Assembly: GCA_946902875.1 (NCBI GenBank)
Contig: OX336349.1
Span: forward strand, 18,933,891-18,997,890
DNA from: Nematopogon swammerdamellus
Taxonomy: Eukaryota > Arthropoda > Insecta > Lepidoptera > Adelidae
Reading direction: 5' to 3'
Length of the DNA stretch: 64,000 nucleotides
Below, one piece after another: positions 52,379-64,000 of this stretch (the stretch's first letter is position 1; every line of letters starts with the position of its first letter). Position numbers and translations under genes: made by a program. The notes beneath the pieces are model-generated. The model saw only the letters and a program-made list of their open reading frames with translations, was not told the origin of the DNA and did no database searches.

Positions 52379-52866
52379 AATCCTTCCGGTATCTTTTTAT
52401 TTTTTGCGTTTTTTTTTTTTCAACAAATAAACCCTAATACTTACATAATAGCCATTTATGGTATTTCGAATAAAATGTATTCAAGTTGAATTTTTTTTAA
52501 TTTTTTTTTTATGGATACTGATACGGTTGGCTACATCACCTACAACATCCGTGATGTCAGCCGATAACACCGGGTGAACTTGGTGCCACGTCAGTGCTTC
52601 CTTTCGGTCGTGCCGGCTACACTGAACTGGACGGAAAACACAAACTATTTACATAGCCGTTTCGACCGACCTTCCATTCAGTGCGGTGGTACCAACCCGG
52701 GCGGGTTAGGCCCTACCACCTAGTAATATAATCCTTCCTGTATCTTTTTAGTTTTTTGTGGTTTTTATTTTTCAACAAATAAAACCTATTATTATGTACT
52801 TACATAATAGGCATTTATGGTATTTCGAATAAAATGTCATTGTATTCAATTTTAATTAATAATTTT
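52379..52866 (-). mobile_element. SINE flanked by about 125-bp direct duplications
   Basis: The SINE (52502-52730, tail, core, no head) is abutted on both sides by copies of ATCCTTCC(G/T)GTATCTTTTTA...AACAAATAAA...CATTTATGGTATTTCGAATA (52379-52500 and 52731-52866). The geometry is that of a target-site duplication, but far longer than usual. Confidence 0.85.
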
Positions 52867-54129
52867 TTTTATTCTATTATCACTCCAATCAGTACTCAGG
52901 ATAATGCTTGGTAAGCACTGTTTTAAAGGCGAAATTCAAGCTCTATAAAAGGACCCCATTACCAGCCAACATGATACGGCCGAAAAATTTGGTAAAATAA
53001 CCCAAAAATTAATTAATTAAAATTAAAGAAACTCGAAGCGAGATAAAGATACCGACGACGCCAGCAAAAGGGGAAAGCGGGCGCGCTCGGAACAGCGTGT
53101 GTCGGGTGGCATCCTCCCCGCACCCCCACGCGGCCTCCTAGCTATACCGACCTGGGGGGTCCCCCCCTAAAAATTTAATTCATCACGCCGCGCCTTGACG
53201 AAGGAGACATATCTCCTTTCTTACTCCGATGTCCCTCTCCCCTTTCTTCTCCCATTCTTTTCCCTTTCTTTAGAGGTTTTTCGCGGACGGGACGCCGCTA
53301 CGACCCTCCGCTTTCCTAATGTCGCATATCGCGCTAGATTGGAGCATGATTTTCAATCTTATTCCTTGGTGATACGGGCGAAGATCGAGTGTCTTGTTTT
53401 TTTCATGTAGCCGATTTCGGTGCTGTTGTTGTCTAGCGCTGTCTCTGTCGCGTGGAATGAGCGGTTAAAACAAATAAACGTGAGGCGTTTGTGAGAGATA
53501 AGATTTTGTAGTCGACACGGCAGCGGCGGTGGGGCGCGGGGAGCGCGGCGCGGAGAGGCGACCATCATTGCAGACCGTTTGTTTGTTGAGTTTCTTATAC
53601 GTTTCCATTTTATGCTCGTGGTCCTCTTTCCTCTCGTTCCTATAAAGCTGTAGATATTGTATGGAGGCGCACACAATGTATTGACATCGCAAACGAAGCT
53701 TCTAAGTGTTTTCAGCACACAATATACACAACTTGTTCTCATACTTTCAATATACTCAACTAGTAAGCACACATTAAGCTGTAAAGATAAGATTTCCATT
53801 CGTGCCTCAATGTTGCAATTAATGCGTTCAATATATGTAGAGTCTATATAATTGCAACACTTTCGCGCATATAAAACAGTGCTTGGATACTCTGTGGTCA
53901 GGTTTTATGAGAGAATCGTAATCATTAGTCGACCGAGAAAGTCTTGGAGGCTAGAAAGGAGAAAAACAACTGAAGCGGACCGAGAAAACTAATAAAGCGA
54001 AGCGAGTGAGAACTGAAATTTTCGTCGAAAAAGGTCAAGTTTATTGCTCATTCTCGCAATTTTAAAGTAACCCAGCGCAGCGGTCTTCAAACTGCGGCCC
54101 GCGTACTTGGATTTTTTTATAATAGTAGT
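52867..54129. other. No gene; GC-rich island
   Basis: GC-rich patches at 53040-53170 and 53515-53570. A 146-codon minus-strand frame (53359-53799) shows no known motif. Regulatory or untranslated sequence is possible but unsupported. Confidence 0.35.
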
Positions 54130-54275
54130 CTTTCTTCTATAGATAAATGCATCACGCTGTATCTCGACAATCGGGGTGAGCAGAGTAAGCCTTGTTGTCT
54201 GCATGAACAAGGTAAATTACAGCACAACACAGATCACCACGTTTAGCAAAATATTAGGACAAGACAACTATCACG
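54130..54275 (-). repeat. SINE body-2 fragment
   Basis: CACGCTGTATCTCGACAATC, GGTAAATTACAGCACAACAC and TTAGGACAAGACAACTATCA match the body of 5968-6296 and 15083-15512. Confidence 0.75.
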
Positions 54276-54371
54276 ACATTTTCATTTGTATAATACATAT
54301 TAAAATTAAAACCCCTATATTTATTCAATGTTTACGGTTTAGTAGAGATTAGGAAAGTGATACTAACGCAG

Positions 54372-54512
54372 CGTTTTTTTTTATGTAAACCAACATACGG
54401 CTCTCATCTCGGCTGTGCCGAGAGACCAATGGTGCAGTTGACAGAGCCAAAATCACCTCTCCTCGTGAAACAACGCTCAGTTAGGCTTCATGCCAGCATG
54501 TCGTGGATAACA
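54372..54512 (-). repeat. LINE 3' tail
   Basis: TTTTTTTTATGTAAACCAAC, GCTGTGCCGAGAGACCAATG and AACAACGCTCAGTTAGGC are the reverse complement of the 44951-47020 LINE tail. Confidence 0.85.
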
Positions 54513-55239
54513 TTTTATTACCTTAAAAATGGATACCTACTAAATATTTTGTCCGGTACATCAGAACCAGATTCACAGCAGAACATGCTTTAGGAAATTT
54601 TATATTTTATTCCAAAAAAATTATGACAGTAAATATATGAAGTGTCCGTTCATTTTATTTTATTTTAATCTGTAATTTTAGTCTTAATTAACTGCATGAT
54701 TTAGTTTTGTGATAACTTATTGTAACTGGTATGTATCTTAGAACAAAAATCTTTCCTATATCTGTATAATGTAATGTTTTAATGTGTGTTTACAATGTAC
54801 TGAAGTGACCCTATAATAATATTATATATTTTTTTAAGACAATATCATTATTAAACACGTATTATTTTATTGGCTCTATAGTTTTCTGAAATACAAGGTG
54901 TGTGGTCTTGAAGTACTGCTTGCTATGTATGTATTGCTGATATGTAAAAGATTTACTTTTCTGTGTTTCTTTTTTTAACAAAAATCAAAGCATTTAGGAT
55001 GGACCTTTTAAAGGTACTAAAGTTGAACACCACTGAAGGCGCGACTCATTTTTCTCGAGATCACAGGTTGCTAGGCAGATAGCAACACAATTTTAATAGA
55101 ATCTTGCTCGAAAAAAATGTTTAAAAAAATTCCTTATTTTAAGGGATACTTAAAACATAGAAAACAATATCCGTATTTTTACTGACGAAACATTGTATTA
55201 AATGAAATGATGATATACTTTATGGCACAATAAAAATTG
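54513..55239. other. No gene recognised
   Basis: AT-rich sequence upstream of the LINE. No endonuclease-domain remnant can be read. Confidence 0.4.
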
Positions 55240-56559
55240 ACAAGAGGCCGGTTTAAAATAGAAAATTACCGGCCCATATCAATACTGAACACATTCAGCA
55301 AAATCTTCGAAAAAGTTGTCTATGAGCACATTTACCCACATCTGGCTACATGTATCTCGAACTCTCAGCATGGTTTCATGAAGTCGCGGTCAGCTGTAAC
55401 GAACTTAGCCTCGTTTACAAACTTTACAATAAATAATATTGAGTCTGGCGGGCAGGTTGACGTGGTCTACACGGACTTCGAGAAAGCCTTCGACCGTGTG
55501 GATCACGTGATCCTGCTGGCCAAACTCAACAAACTAGGCATACGAGGTAACTTACTGAGGTGGATCGAATCTTACCTTACCAATCGTTCACAAGTTGTTG
55601 CAATAGGTAACTGTCACTCTAGTGCCGTAACTATTCCCTCAGGAGTTCCCCAGGGATCGCACCTCGGACCCTTGTTTTATTTGGTCTACTTATATGACAT
55701 TTATACATGTTTTAGGAATTGCAAACACTGGATGTATGCAGATGATAAGAAAATCGCGATAAAAGTTACAAACGACATTGATTGCAAACTAATGCAGGAC
55801 GACTTGAACAGACTGAGCGAATATTACAGAATAAACAGAATATCTGTGAATACTGGTAAGTGCGAAAGTATTACATTCACCTGGAAAAGAAGACCTGTTC
55901 TCTTCAACTATACATTAAATGGTGTTGCAATTCCTAAAACAGATCTCGTACGCGATCTCGGAGTGAAATTAGATAGCAAACTGACCTTTACTTCACACGT
56001 AGAAGCTATCACCGCTAAAGCATACAAAAATCTCGGTTTTATTCTCAGGATATGCAAACCGCTAAAAAGCACACAGTGTATTAAGACAGTTTACTGCGCG
56101 TACGTCAGAAGCACTCTGGAATTTGCCAGTTCCATTTGGTCCCCTAGGTACGGCATTCAAATAAATCGTATTGAAAGAATACAAAAAACTCTAATAAAAC
56201 ATTTAAACTACACTGACAACAGAGGTCGTTGTGACTATAACTCAAGCTGCAAACATTTCAATCTACTTTCGTTAGAAGAAAGAAGACGCCTGGCGGACAT
56301 GACATTTTTATTTGACGTGATGCGCGGGCGCGTAGACAGTGCAGAGCTGCTGGGGGAAGTGGCACTGAATGTTCCGCCACGCCGCACCCGCCATACTCCG
56401 CTGTTCCGCGAGCCCGCGCATCGCACAAACTATGCTCAAAATTCTATCTTGCCTAGACTAACGCACACATTTAACAACTTATTTCGAGATGTGGACATCT
56501 TCCATCTAAGCAGAACAGCATATAGAAACCAAATCAAAACAACACTAAACACTTTATAG
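55240..56559 (+). pseudogene. LINE reverse transcriptase, open but 5'-truncated
   Basis: About 440 codons without stop. ENYRPISILNTFSKIFEKVV, motif A VVYTDFEKAFDRVDHV (D80), SGVPQGSHLGPLFYL (135-149), motif C WMYADDKK (YADD 167-170), thumb, and a C-terminus ending HLSRTAYRNQIKTTLNTL. The uninterrupted frame suggests recent insertion, but lack of the 5' half (endonuclease, ORF1) means it cannot move on its own. Confidence 0.9.
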
Positions 56560-57090
56560 ATAGATTAGACATATACACATATAATACCGTATTCCTCAAT
56601 ATCTCCCACACATTTTTTCTATTTAGATATAAAGTCATACAAATTATTCTACCTATTACGTATTACCATACTTTTGTAAAATTATTTATACTTACGATGG
56701 CAGTGCTGTGAAGAGCGAACTCGAACTTTAACTTTAGCTTTAACACTGGTTTATTATAAACCTAAAAATTTAAATGCGTTTTTTACCTAAATGAAGTGAA
56801 TTGTGGACTTGCTTAATCTATAAGATATCTACGCATTGCTTAGTGCTCCTTTACTTAATCATTGCATTAGATTGTTATTTTTCACCACCAATCTAGCATT
56901 ATAATTACATATCTCTCTTTCTTGCAATGCAACTCAAATGTTCTCCGTCTATACTGTGGTTTAAACCATACTATATCAATATTGCTTGAATCTGTTATTG
57001 TCTTTAATATTGTACAAGTTTTTACTACTTAATTGATTGTAACTGTAAAGATGTTGATTCTATAATAAATAAATAAAATAAATAAATAAA
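55240..57090 (+). mobile_element. CR1/jockey-group LINE with (AAATA)n tail, 5'-truncated
   Basis: Begins within the RT domain, continues through the ORF2 stop at 56559 and about 500 bp of 3' UTR, and ends in ATAAATAAATAAAATAAATA at 57062-57090. A different family from 44951-47020, which ends in plain A and has another C-terminus. Confidence 0.85.
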
Positions 57091-58769
57091 GCCTAAATGC
57101 TTTCTCTACCAGTCATGCCTGGGATTGTGGTGATTGATTAATGCAAAATTAAATTAAAATCCATAAAATCAATTTAAAAAAATAAAAAAATAATAAAAAA
57201 CTAATTTTACACAGAAATAAATATTTGCATTAGGTACATACATAATTAAATACAGGTTCATAGGTACATACATATATATACATACATAAATTTACACTTA
57301 ATGATGTTCACAGTATTATTTGAAACAATGCACCACCATACTCTATAAGGTACATACATATCTAATGATTTGTTTTTTGCGGTTCCGTTCAACATTGCAA
57401 TAAATGAAAAACTGCACATGAAACTTCATGGAACTTTTTGCTCATATTAAATTTATGATTTCTCAATGCATTATTTACCATCTTAATTCATAGAACTACA
57501 AATATTTCTAATAAACATATATTTAGAAAACTTTTGTGTTAGAAATCTACCTTACCCTTGATATAGCCATAAGTTAAAGCCTTTTTATCGATAACAAAAT
57601 GCACATGGTTATTTGTCAAAATGTCAACCGAGCTATGTAAAACAGCTCCTGAGACTTCCACGAAACGCTATAATTAGAAAAGCGATTCCCTCGGAAAATA
57701 TCTTTGCGAGAAACTTCTCCATTAAACAAGTTAATTTTTCGCTGTCGAAAACAATTTACCATCGAGCGAGTCCGCAAACCGCCATGCTCCATTTTATATT
57801 AATTAACACATACATAACACCCTATATACTCATCGGCTAACTCCTTGGCACATAGCTGACGTAATACATAATACGCACAATACATAATGTACAATAAACA
57901 CGTACACCCTACATATAGCCATATATAACGGCAGAAAAGTCATACTCACACACATATACGCACGTGTATATATACGCATATATATTTGTTATTTTCTACA
58001 TAAAACATGTACCCTTCTTTCTTCTTGTATTCTTAATTAGCGTGTCGCCTCGCGCCGTCCCTCTCGCTCCAGAGGCATTAATTAGAAGTCCGTCTCATTC
58101 TCACTTTCTTAATACATTCTTCCTCCTTCGTCGGTGTTTCTTTACGTTTTTATTTGTGCGGGTGTGTGCGTGCGGCGCGGCTGTGTTGGTGCCTCGAGTT
58201 TAATTTACATGTACTTGTATGTCAATGTACAGCCGCCGGCAGAGTCGGCGGGTGAGATTAAGAAGACATTTTCATCTCCGGCATCACCTGATGGGTAGAG
58301 AATAGCTAGTTACTCATTTATTCACTGTGACGGCGAAGCTTTAACCTCTAGGTAGCATGCTCCGGAAATGCAGAGAAAAGTATCAAATCGCGGTTTATAA
58401 TAACGGTAATAATTTATCATTTATAATTTTCATTTATAAAGATATAATTTATTTTTTCAAATTCAGTTTTGCCCGCTTCTCCTGTCACGCAAAATTTGAA
58501 ATTTATGACTTGCTGCTCAGATTTAACTTTACAATACTATAAGATCAAAATAATTTTTTTCACAAATAAATATTAATTTATAATTCAAAATTGGTTTTTC
58601 AATTTATAATTATAAAGACAGGCGCAATAAAAATCGTAACAACGTACTTTCTGATAAGTACAGATTTACCCGCAAGTTAAGAAAAACAAACCTAAATATA
58701 GAAGTTGTCCCTGTTTAAGCGGATTTGCTTCCGCAGGATTCCGCATTTCATAAGCTGCAAAGAAGCTCG
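57091..58769. other. No gene recognised
   Basis: AT-rich with several TACATACATA tracts near 57230-57290. 57610-57840 has slightly higher complexity but no family match. Confidence 0.4.
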
Positions 58770-58930
58770 GTATCATTTTTTCCTAGTACTCTTATTTTCG
58801 AGATAATCGAGGTTTTATGCGTTAGGAAAGTGTAGCCAAAACCGTGTCCAACATCAGAAACTGACTTTGTAATGGCGATTATAACGAAAAATACGAATAC
58901 AAAAAAAACATAGCTGATCTTTTTTGAAGC
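58770..58930. repeat. Dispersed repeat shared with 5800-5953
   Basis: TTTTTTCCTAGTACTC, GAGATAATCGAGGTTTT, AAAACCGTGTCCAAC and AATGGCGATTAT, in the same order and orientation as the first copy. Confidence 0.6.
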
Positions 58931-60509
58931 TTAATCATCGAGGAATCTCGTGGTAGTAAGCAAATCCAACCTGGGGCATCATGTATATTACAAGCTAAAA
59001 TACCTATCAAACTTACTGCCCTCATACATATAGACGATTCAGAAAATATTATCAAGCAAACTAAACCTCGAGAGAAAAATTCAACAAATTACTAATCAAA
59101 GATCTCCGCGGCGCGCGACTGTACGCAAAGGGGAGTTTTATACTAATGTGGGTATACGTGAAAGGGTGTCGCGGGGGTGCGGCGGGGGGCGCGCGGCGCG
59201 TGCCGGCGGGAGGGGGGGCACGACACACACACACACACACTCGCACACGTACACATAAACACTTATAAAACTTTTTTGACAACAGCTCGGTGTGAAGAGC
59301 GCGGGAGGCGGGCGCGCCACCCTCCCTGCCCGTTGGAAATTCGCTAATTTATGTTGCTTTTTTAATCAATACCGAAGGAGTGTAGTTTATCGGCGGGGGT
59401 GGGCGGCGGAGTGCGGGGCGGGGGGTGCGTGCGCTGTCGCCTGCGAGCCTAAGTGGATGCGTATTAATTGTGAACGGCTTGTCCTCTGTCGCGGCCGTAT
59501 ATTTTCTGTCTTTTGTTGCGACTTTAGCCGCGCATTTTTGGCGTATTGGAACGCCTTTTTCGCGTATTAGAGCGCCTTTTTCGCATATTGGAGCGCCATT
59601 TTGGCGTATTGGACCGCCTTTTTCGCGTATTTGAACGGTTTTTTCGTATTTGAATTTAGAAATGAATGAGTACGCTTGAGGTACCTACCTCGGATGATTT
59701 TTCATGCCCCTGAACAACATAATATGGTGTGGTAGACGTTAGATTGACCCGGAAGATATGCATGATATGATACAAATTATTCTATCACACTATTCTGAGT
59801 GAATTTATTGCAAATATTACACTTTCTTCCGGTCAACCAAGTATTCAATAAATTGGTATTAATTTCTGACTGGTGCCTTCACTATGTTTTCCTTCACCGG
59901 TTTAAGATTTGTAAAATATTTTGTCAATTTAAAAAATGCATAGCTAAAATTATATTAATTTGTCCGCGAGTGATGCTATCAATTGGGTCAATAAACAAAC
60001 TTAAAATTGGTATACCTACAGCTCGGTTTGGAACCTCCTACCACCTTGCGCACGAATACCCGGCTCCTTCACCACTGAACTATCCGCTACTTCATTATTT
60101 AAATCATCGTGAGGGTTCTTTGTGTTATTTTTCGCTGGTAACTGGTGTGGAATCCTAAAACCATTTAAGGCCCTGTCAACCCGTATTTACCCATACTCCT
60201 CTTTCAAGGCGCCGCTTTCGCTGGTTGGAGTAGGATGCAACACAATCGATCAATAAAAAATTAGGTTTTTTTTTTTTTATTCCAAAACTACGGATCGAAA
60301 CCAAAAAGTAAAAAGGTACGGATTTAGATATATATACAACAAATAAAATATATGTTTTCCAGAGCCTTGATTTGATCACGTTGCCTTAAATACGTTTTTA
60401 TAACTAAACTCAGAGGCATGTTCATGATTTTTTTTCTATGGAGCGAAGTTAATCAAATCGTGTTTTCAAAAAGCCTTCGATCTGCGCTGATAGATGAAGT
60501 TTAACATAT
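58931..60509. other. GC-rich island; otherwise unrecognised
   Basis: 59100-59460 is GC-rich with a (CA)n tract at 59222-59240. The remainder (59650-60509) is unremarkable. Confidence 0.35.
59535..59655. repeat. Tandem 21-bp repeat
   Basis: About five imperfect copies of GCGTATTGGAACGCCTTTTTC, with changes such as TTAGAGCGCC, TTGGAGCGCCATTTTGG and TTTGAACGG. Confidence 0.85.
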
Positions 60510-60975
60510 ATTAAAACTGAATCTGTCAGGTAAGTAATATTGGCGGTACACTTCTTGAAATTCGAGTCAGACGCAGTCTCTTTTTTTTTATGGAAACTGA
60601 CACGGTTGCCTACATCACCTACAACATTTGTGATGTCAGCCCATAACACCGAGTGAACTTGGTGGCACGTCAGTGCTTCCCTACGGTATTGTCGGGTACA
60701 CTGAACTGGGCGGAAAACACAAACTATTTACATAGCCATTTCGACCGATCTTTCATTCAGTGCGGTGGTATCAACCCGGGCGGGTTAAACCATACCACCT
60801 AGTAATATAAGAAGGGAGCCATATCCCTTAGTCGCCTTCTACGACATACACGAGGAGAGACGCAGTGGGGCTATTCTTTTAAAGTACCCGCCACACACGG
60901 TACAAAATCTGAATCTGTCAAGTAAGTAATATTGGCGGTACACTTCATGAAATTCGAGTCAGACGCAGGTCTCAC
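60510..60975 (-). mobile_element. SINE flanked by about 70-bp direct duplications
   Basis: A full CCGTGTGGGG-headed SINE (60582-60903) lies between copies of CTGAATCTGTCA(G/A)GTAAGT...GGCGGTACACTTC(T/A)TGAAAT...GTCAGACGCAG (60512-60580 and 60904-60972). The copies differ at a few sites and abut both ends of the SINE. Confidence 0.9.
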
Positions 60976-61394
60976 ATCACCTTAATACTTATGCACTTTC
61001 GTTGAAGCTTCTGCGTTTGATGTAGAATAAGATCTGTGCACCCCGTGGTCACGCCACATCTCGCCTGTCAGCGGCGCGAGACGAGTGTCGAGGGAGCGAG
61101 CCTCATACTTCTGCACATCCACTCCATCAATCATACTGAAAAATCGTGAAAATCGCAACCACCAGTCACGTTGCAGACACACGAGCATCTATAGTATCCT
61201 ATACGCAAGAATTTCGTATCCTTGGAGGCGTATCCTCGACGATATTAAAAAAAGTTTGAAAGCTAATTAAAACTAACACGTATAAAAACATATTTCAAAC
61301 TTAACACAACACATAATTAAAAAAAAAAATTTGCACGTTGCTGGAAAGGTTTGAAACCAAAATCAAAATGATTCGAAGTAAATAACAAATTCAG
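60976..61394. other. No gene recognised
   Basis: No signature. Confidence 0.35.
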
Positions 61395-61532
61395 TGTAGC
61401 CGACACGAAATGAAGGGAAGCACTAACATAGCACCTATTTCATTTTCACCTAGTTCAGTTAGGTCTAATGGGCTGACATCACGGATGTTTCAGGTGATGT
61501 AGCCGAACGTGTCAGTTTCCATAAAAAAAAAA
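61395..61532 (+). repeat. SINE 3' fragment
   Basis: GTGTAGCCGACACGAAATGA to GTCAGTTTCCATAAAAAAAA. Confidence 0.8.
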
Positions 61533-62194
61533 ACAAAAAAACAAAAACAAAAGTCAAGGATGAAATAATGTATTAAATATATATTTAGAAAATATTCGAT
61601 TTCGTCCAATTTCGTCTACTGTGACATTTTGAGGGTAATGTAAAAGCGTCCCAGTTTTACCTAGTGTTATATTACTACTAGGTAACGGATTTAAAATTGA
61701 CAAACAGACATTATCTGATTGTTAAATAGTAGCTTAAGTGAGAGAATGAGATAACTCGAACTAGAACCGCATAAGTATAAAACTCCGTAGATAACGGCGA
61801 ACATTAATTCCGGAACAATTGCACTTCGGACATATTGAACACATGTAGGGCGAGAAAAGTAGCGGGCTCAGCGTGAGCCTTGGGGTACACCCGCATTGAG
61901 ATAACAGCCGCTACAGACAGCTGGAACGAGATTATAAAGACTTTAGAATTTGTGATGCTGTGACGAAGACAACATAATCTTAAAGTTTATTGAGATTTTA
62001 TATTATTTAAGATTGTAGTCTGTTATAGTTTGTGCATCGGTATAATGATTAGTTAGTTATGATGGTGGTGGATGAATTTTTGAAAACATTGCATGAAGCT
62101 ATATTGGGTAAGGTTACATATCTATTGCTTATCCAATTAGAAACTAATTGGATTCTAAGGAAAATTCAAATGCATTTTATTACAGTCTAACACA
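61533..62194. other. No gene recognised
   Basis: No signature. Confidence 0.35.
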
Positions 62195-62450
62195 CATGAC
62201 CGTTGGAGGCTTATCGTGGTTCGGATTCCACATAACAGGTCCCTTCCCTTACTAGGTGGTAGGGTTTATCCCGCCCGGGTTGCCGGACACCGGTAACACC
62301 GGACTGAAGTAATGTTGATCGAAACTGCTAAGTATAAATAGATCGTGTTTTCCGCCCAGATCAGTTTAGCCGGCACAACCCTGGGGAAACATGACTGGCA
62401 TCGCGTATGTTGTAGGTGGTGTAGCCAAACGTCTGTTTCCATAAAAAAAA
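62195..62450 (+). mobile_element. SINE, 5'-truncated, degraded
   Basis: CGTTGGAGGCTTATCGTGGT (head, B-box region), CTAGGTGGTAGGGTTTATCC and GTCTGTTTCCATAAAAAAAA, with an internal deletion of the ACCCGGTG tail block. Confidence 0.8.
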
Positions 62451-63013
62451 CGCATTGATTGTATTCGTTCATTTTCCGTAACTTAAATTTTAATATAGTC
62501 TTGACAACAATTTTATTATTTTAAGAAATCTCCGCTTGATAGCTGAATCGCTGTGCGCTGCAGCCGCTACCTTCCCACCAGCGACGGCCCTGCATACCTA
62601 GAGTTAGATGAAAATAATCAGCCGCAAGAGCGCTGCAGCCGAGTTAACTGATAATGGCTAATAAATAACGCACGGGCAACGCTAGAGCTGTTAGGTACTT
62701 TACATACATTTGACCCAACCACTTCTCCCACTACAGCTCACTGCACTTCTGAGAACTACTACAGAATCTGAGAAGTGTTGATATCTATATACATGTAGCT
62801 AAAAAAATATTTTTTTAGCCGGTTAATATTATGTGCCCATTGTTCATAAAAAAACTCGAGAACCACTTTTTTCGATTTAGATACGGTTTGCACTGTTACA
62901 TTCTGTCACTTTTCAAGATGGTTTTAAATAATGAATCATTGCGCTCCGTCATAGGACAGTGTGAAAAGATAAACAACAAATAAACGTGGAAAGAGGCCCT
63001 TTCTATTGATATA
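62451..63013. other. No gene recognised
   Basis: A small palindrome CTAAAAAAATATTTTTTTAG at about 62799-62818. Otherwise nothing. Confidence 0.4.
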
Positions 63014-63472
63014 TACAGGATGTTTCAGGATAGACTTGAGAAACTTCACGAATAGAAAGTACTCATTATTAGAAGAAAAAAATCCTTATCACTCAAATTG
63101 GAAATTGCAATTAAAACTCGATGGACAGTGAGTATGGCGAGATTTGGCAAAAGTGCTGGCTAGCAAAAGTCTAGGGAGTGCAATGACCTAGTCCAGTCCC
63201 CTTTTTCTTTTGATGTCATTCAAATATAAGTGTTAGGAATTTACCTACATGCAGTTCAATTCCACTAGGTAAGCATGTAAGGTACTTAGTAATTTTATTT
63301 TTATTTAATAAAGGCTGACGTTAACCGTCCACCAAGTCTTGATGAAACGATTTTCACTAAAAAGTACTATAAAATGACTGAATCTGGGAAATAATTTCAG
63401 AGCTTTTCCTCTTCAAATATGGACCCCTTTCGAACCCTGAAATTACTAAACCCTATCCTGAAACATCCTGTA
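63014..63472. mobile_element. MITE with TA duplication and 19-bp inverted ends
   Basis: TA | CAGGATGTTTCAGGATAG ... CTATCCTGAAACATCCTG | TA (element 63016-63470, 455 bp). The ends are exact complements. TA target and CAGG ends fit a Tc1/mariner-type non-autonomous element. No transposase frame. Confidence 0.85.
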
Positions 63473-64000
63473 TATGCTGTCGGATCAAAATATGCATGCT
63501 GCACTTCTGAAATATGCAGTTAGCTCTATGCACGTGGTGTGACAATAAGGTCATTTATTGCGGCTTAGGTACTGTAAGCGCGAACCGGACACTGTTCTGT
63601 GATCCATTTTTTTAACTTATCTCTATGAATGGAACTGATAATGAATATTTATTGGAAATATAGTATGCATAGATTTATGAGTGCGTCTTCTGAAAGGAAT
63701 ACCTACATATTAAAAGAGAGATATTTCATAGAATTACTAATAACAAAATTAACTTTTTAATTACATTATAAATGCTGAAGTAATGCGAAAAAAGATAACA
63801 AAATTATTAATACAAAAAACAAATTTAAAAGATATAAACAATTTATTTAATGCACCAAACTTCAAGTAAAATACTAATTATAAGAAATAAATAAAATACA
63901 GAAATAAATATAGAGAGAGATAGAGAAATCAATAAATATGGAGATCGTAAAAACATAATATTATTTTCAGGGGGAAAATAGGAGCACTGATTTCGATCCC
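63473..64000. other. No gene recognised
   Basis: AT-rich sequence to the window end. Confidence 0.4.

Overview
The window is nuclear DNA of an insect, almost certainly a moth or butterfly. The evidence is dense lepidopteran-type interspersed repeats (a large SINE superfamily with conserved CCATAAAA tails, short Helitron-like elements ending GGGCAAAAGCTAG, RTE, R4/Dong-type and CR1/jockey-type LINE remnants, many MITEs), AT-rich sequence with scattered GC-rich islands, a mitochondrial nad2 fragment readable only with the invertebrate mitochondrial code, and arthropod core promoters (TATA plus TCAGT initiator). I see no convincing host protein-coding exon. The window reads as intergenic or intronic DNA built largely from nested transposons.

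The outstanding feature is a complete, compact (10,190 bp) Polinton/Maverick-like virus-related element at 20346-30535. It has an exact 6-bp target duplication (CATTAG), ends in AG...CT, and encodes a full-length protein-primed family B DNA polymerase (1162 aa), a retrovirus-type integrase with chromodomain (broken by one frameshift), a phospholipase A2 protein whose C-terminal half resembles the adenovirus core protein X/mu type, and small unrecognised proteins. I find no capsid, packaging ATPase or maturation protease. Each terminus is a roughly 145-bp imperfect palindrome able to fold as a branched hairpin. The two ends differ by paired, compensatory substitutions in the stem. Leftward genes (184-aa protein, polymerase; separately a 140-aa protein) and rightward genes (111-aa protein, integrase, PLA2) diverge from a central control region. 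The leftward genes carry canonical introns, and one appears to have its start codon split by an intron. The rightward transcript has a TATA+Inr promoter and a TAATG stop/start overlap.

Left part (1-20340): SINE copies, palindromic satellite (3264-3551), R4/Dong LINE 3' end (7735-8225), a composite tRNA/5S-headed SINE (9154-9400), a nad2 NUMT inside a SINE (9798-9941), LINE 3' tails, a 623-bp hAT MITE with perfect 8-bp TSD (13498-14120), a 427-bp Helitron-like element (16815-17241), and a palindromic MITE (18809-19018).

Right part (30542-64000): more SINEs (two flanked by unusually long direct duplications), GC-rich islands, a DNA transposon with about 0.93-kb inverted repeats and 8-bp TSD split by a LINE (44009-48131), a triple nest at 48510-49022, a second LINE with an intact reverse transcriptase core (55240-57090), and a TA-flanked MITE (63016-63470). 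Everything here is read by eye. Family names rest on motif recognition, not on database searches.
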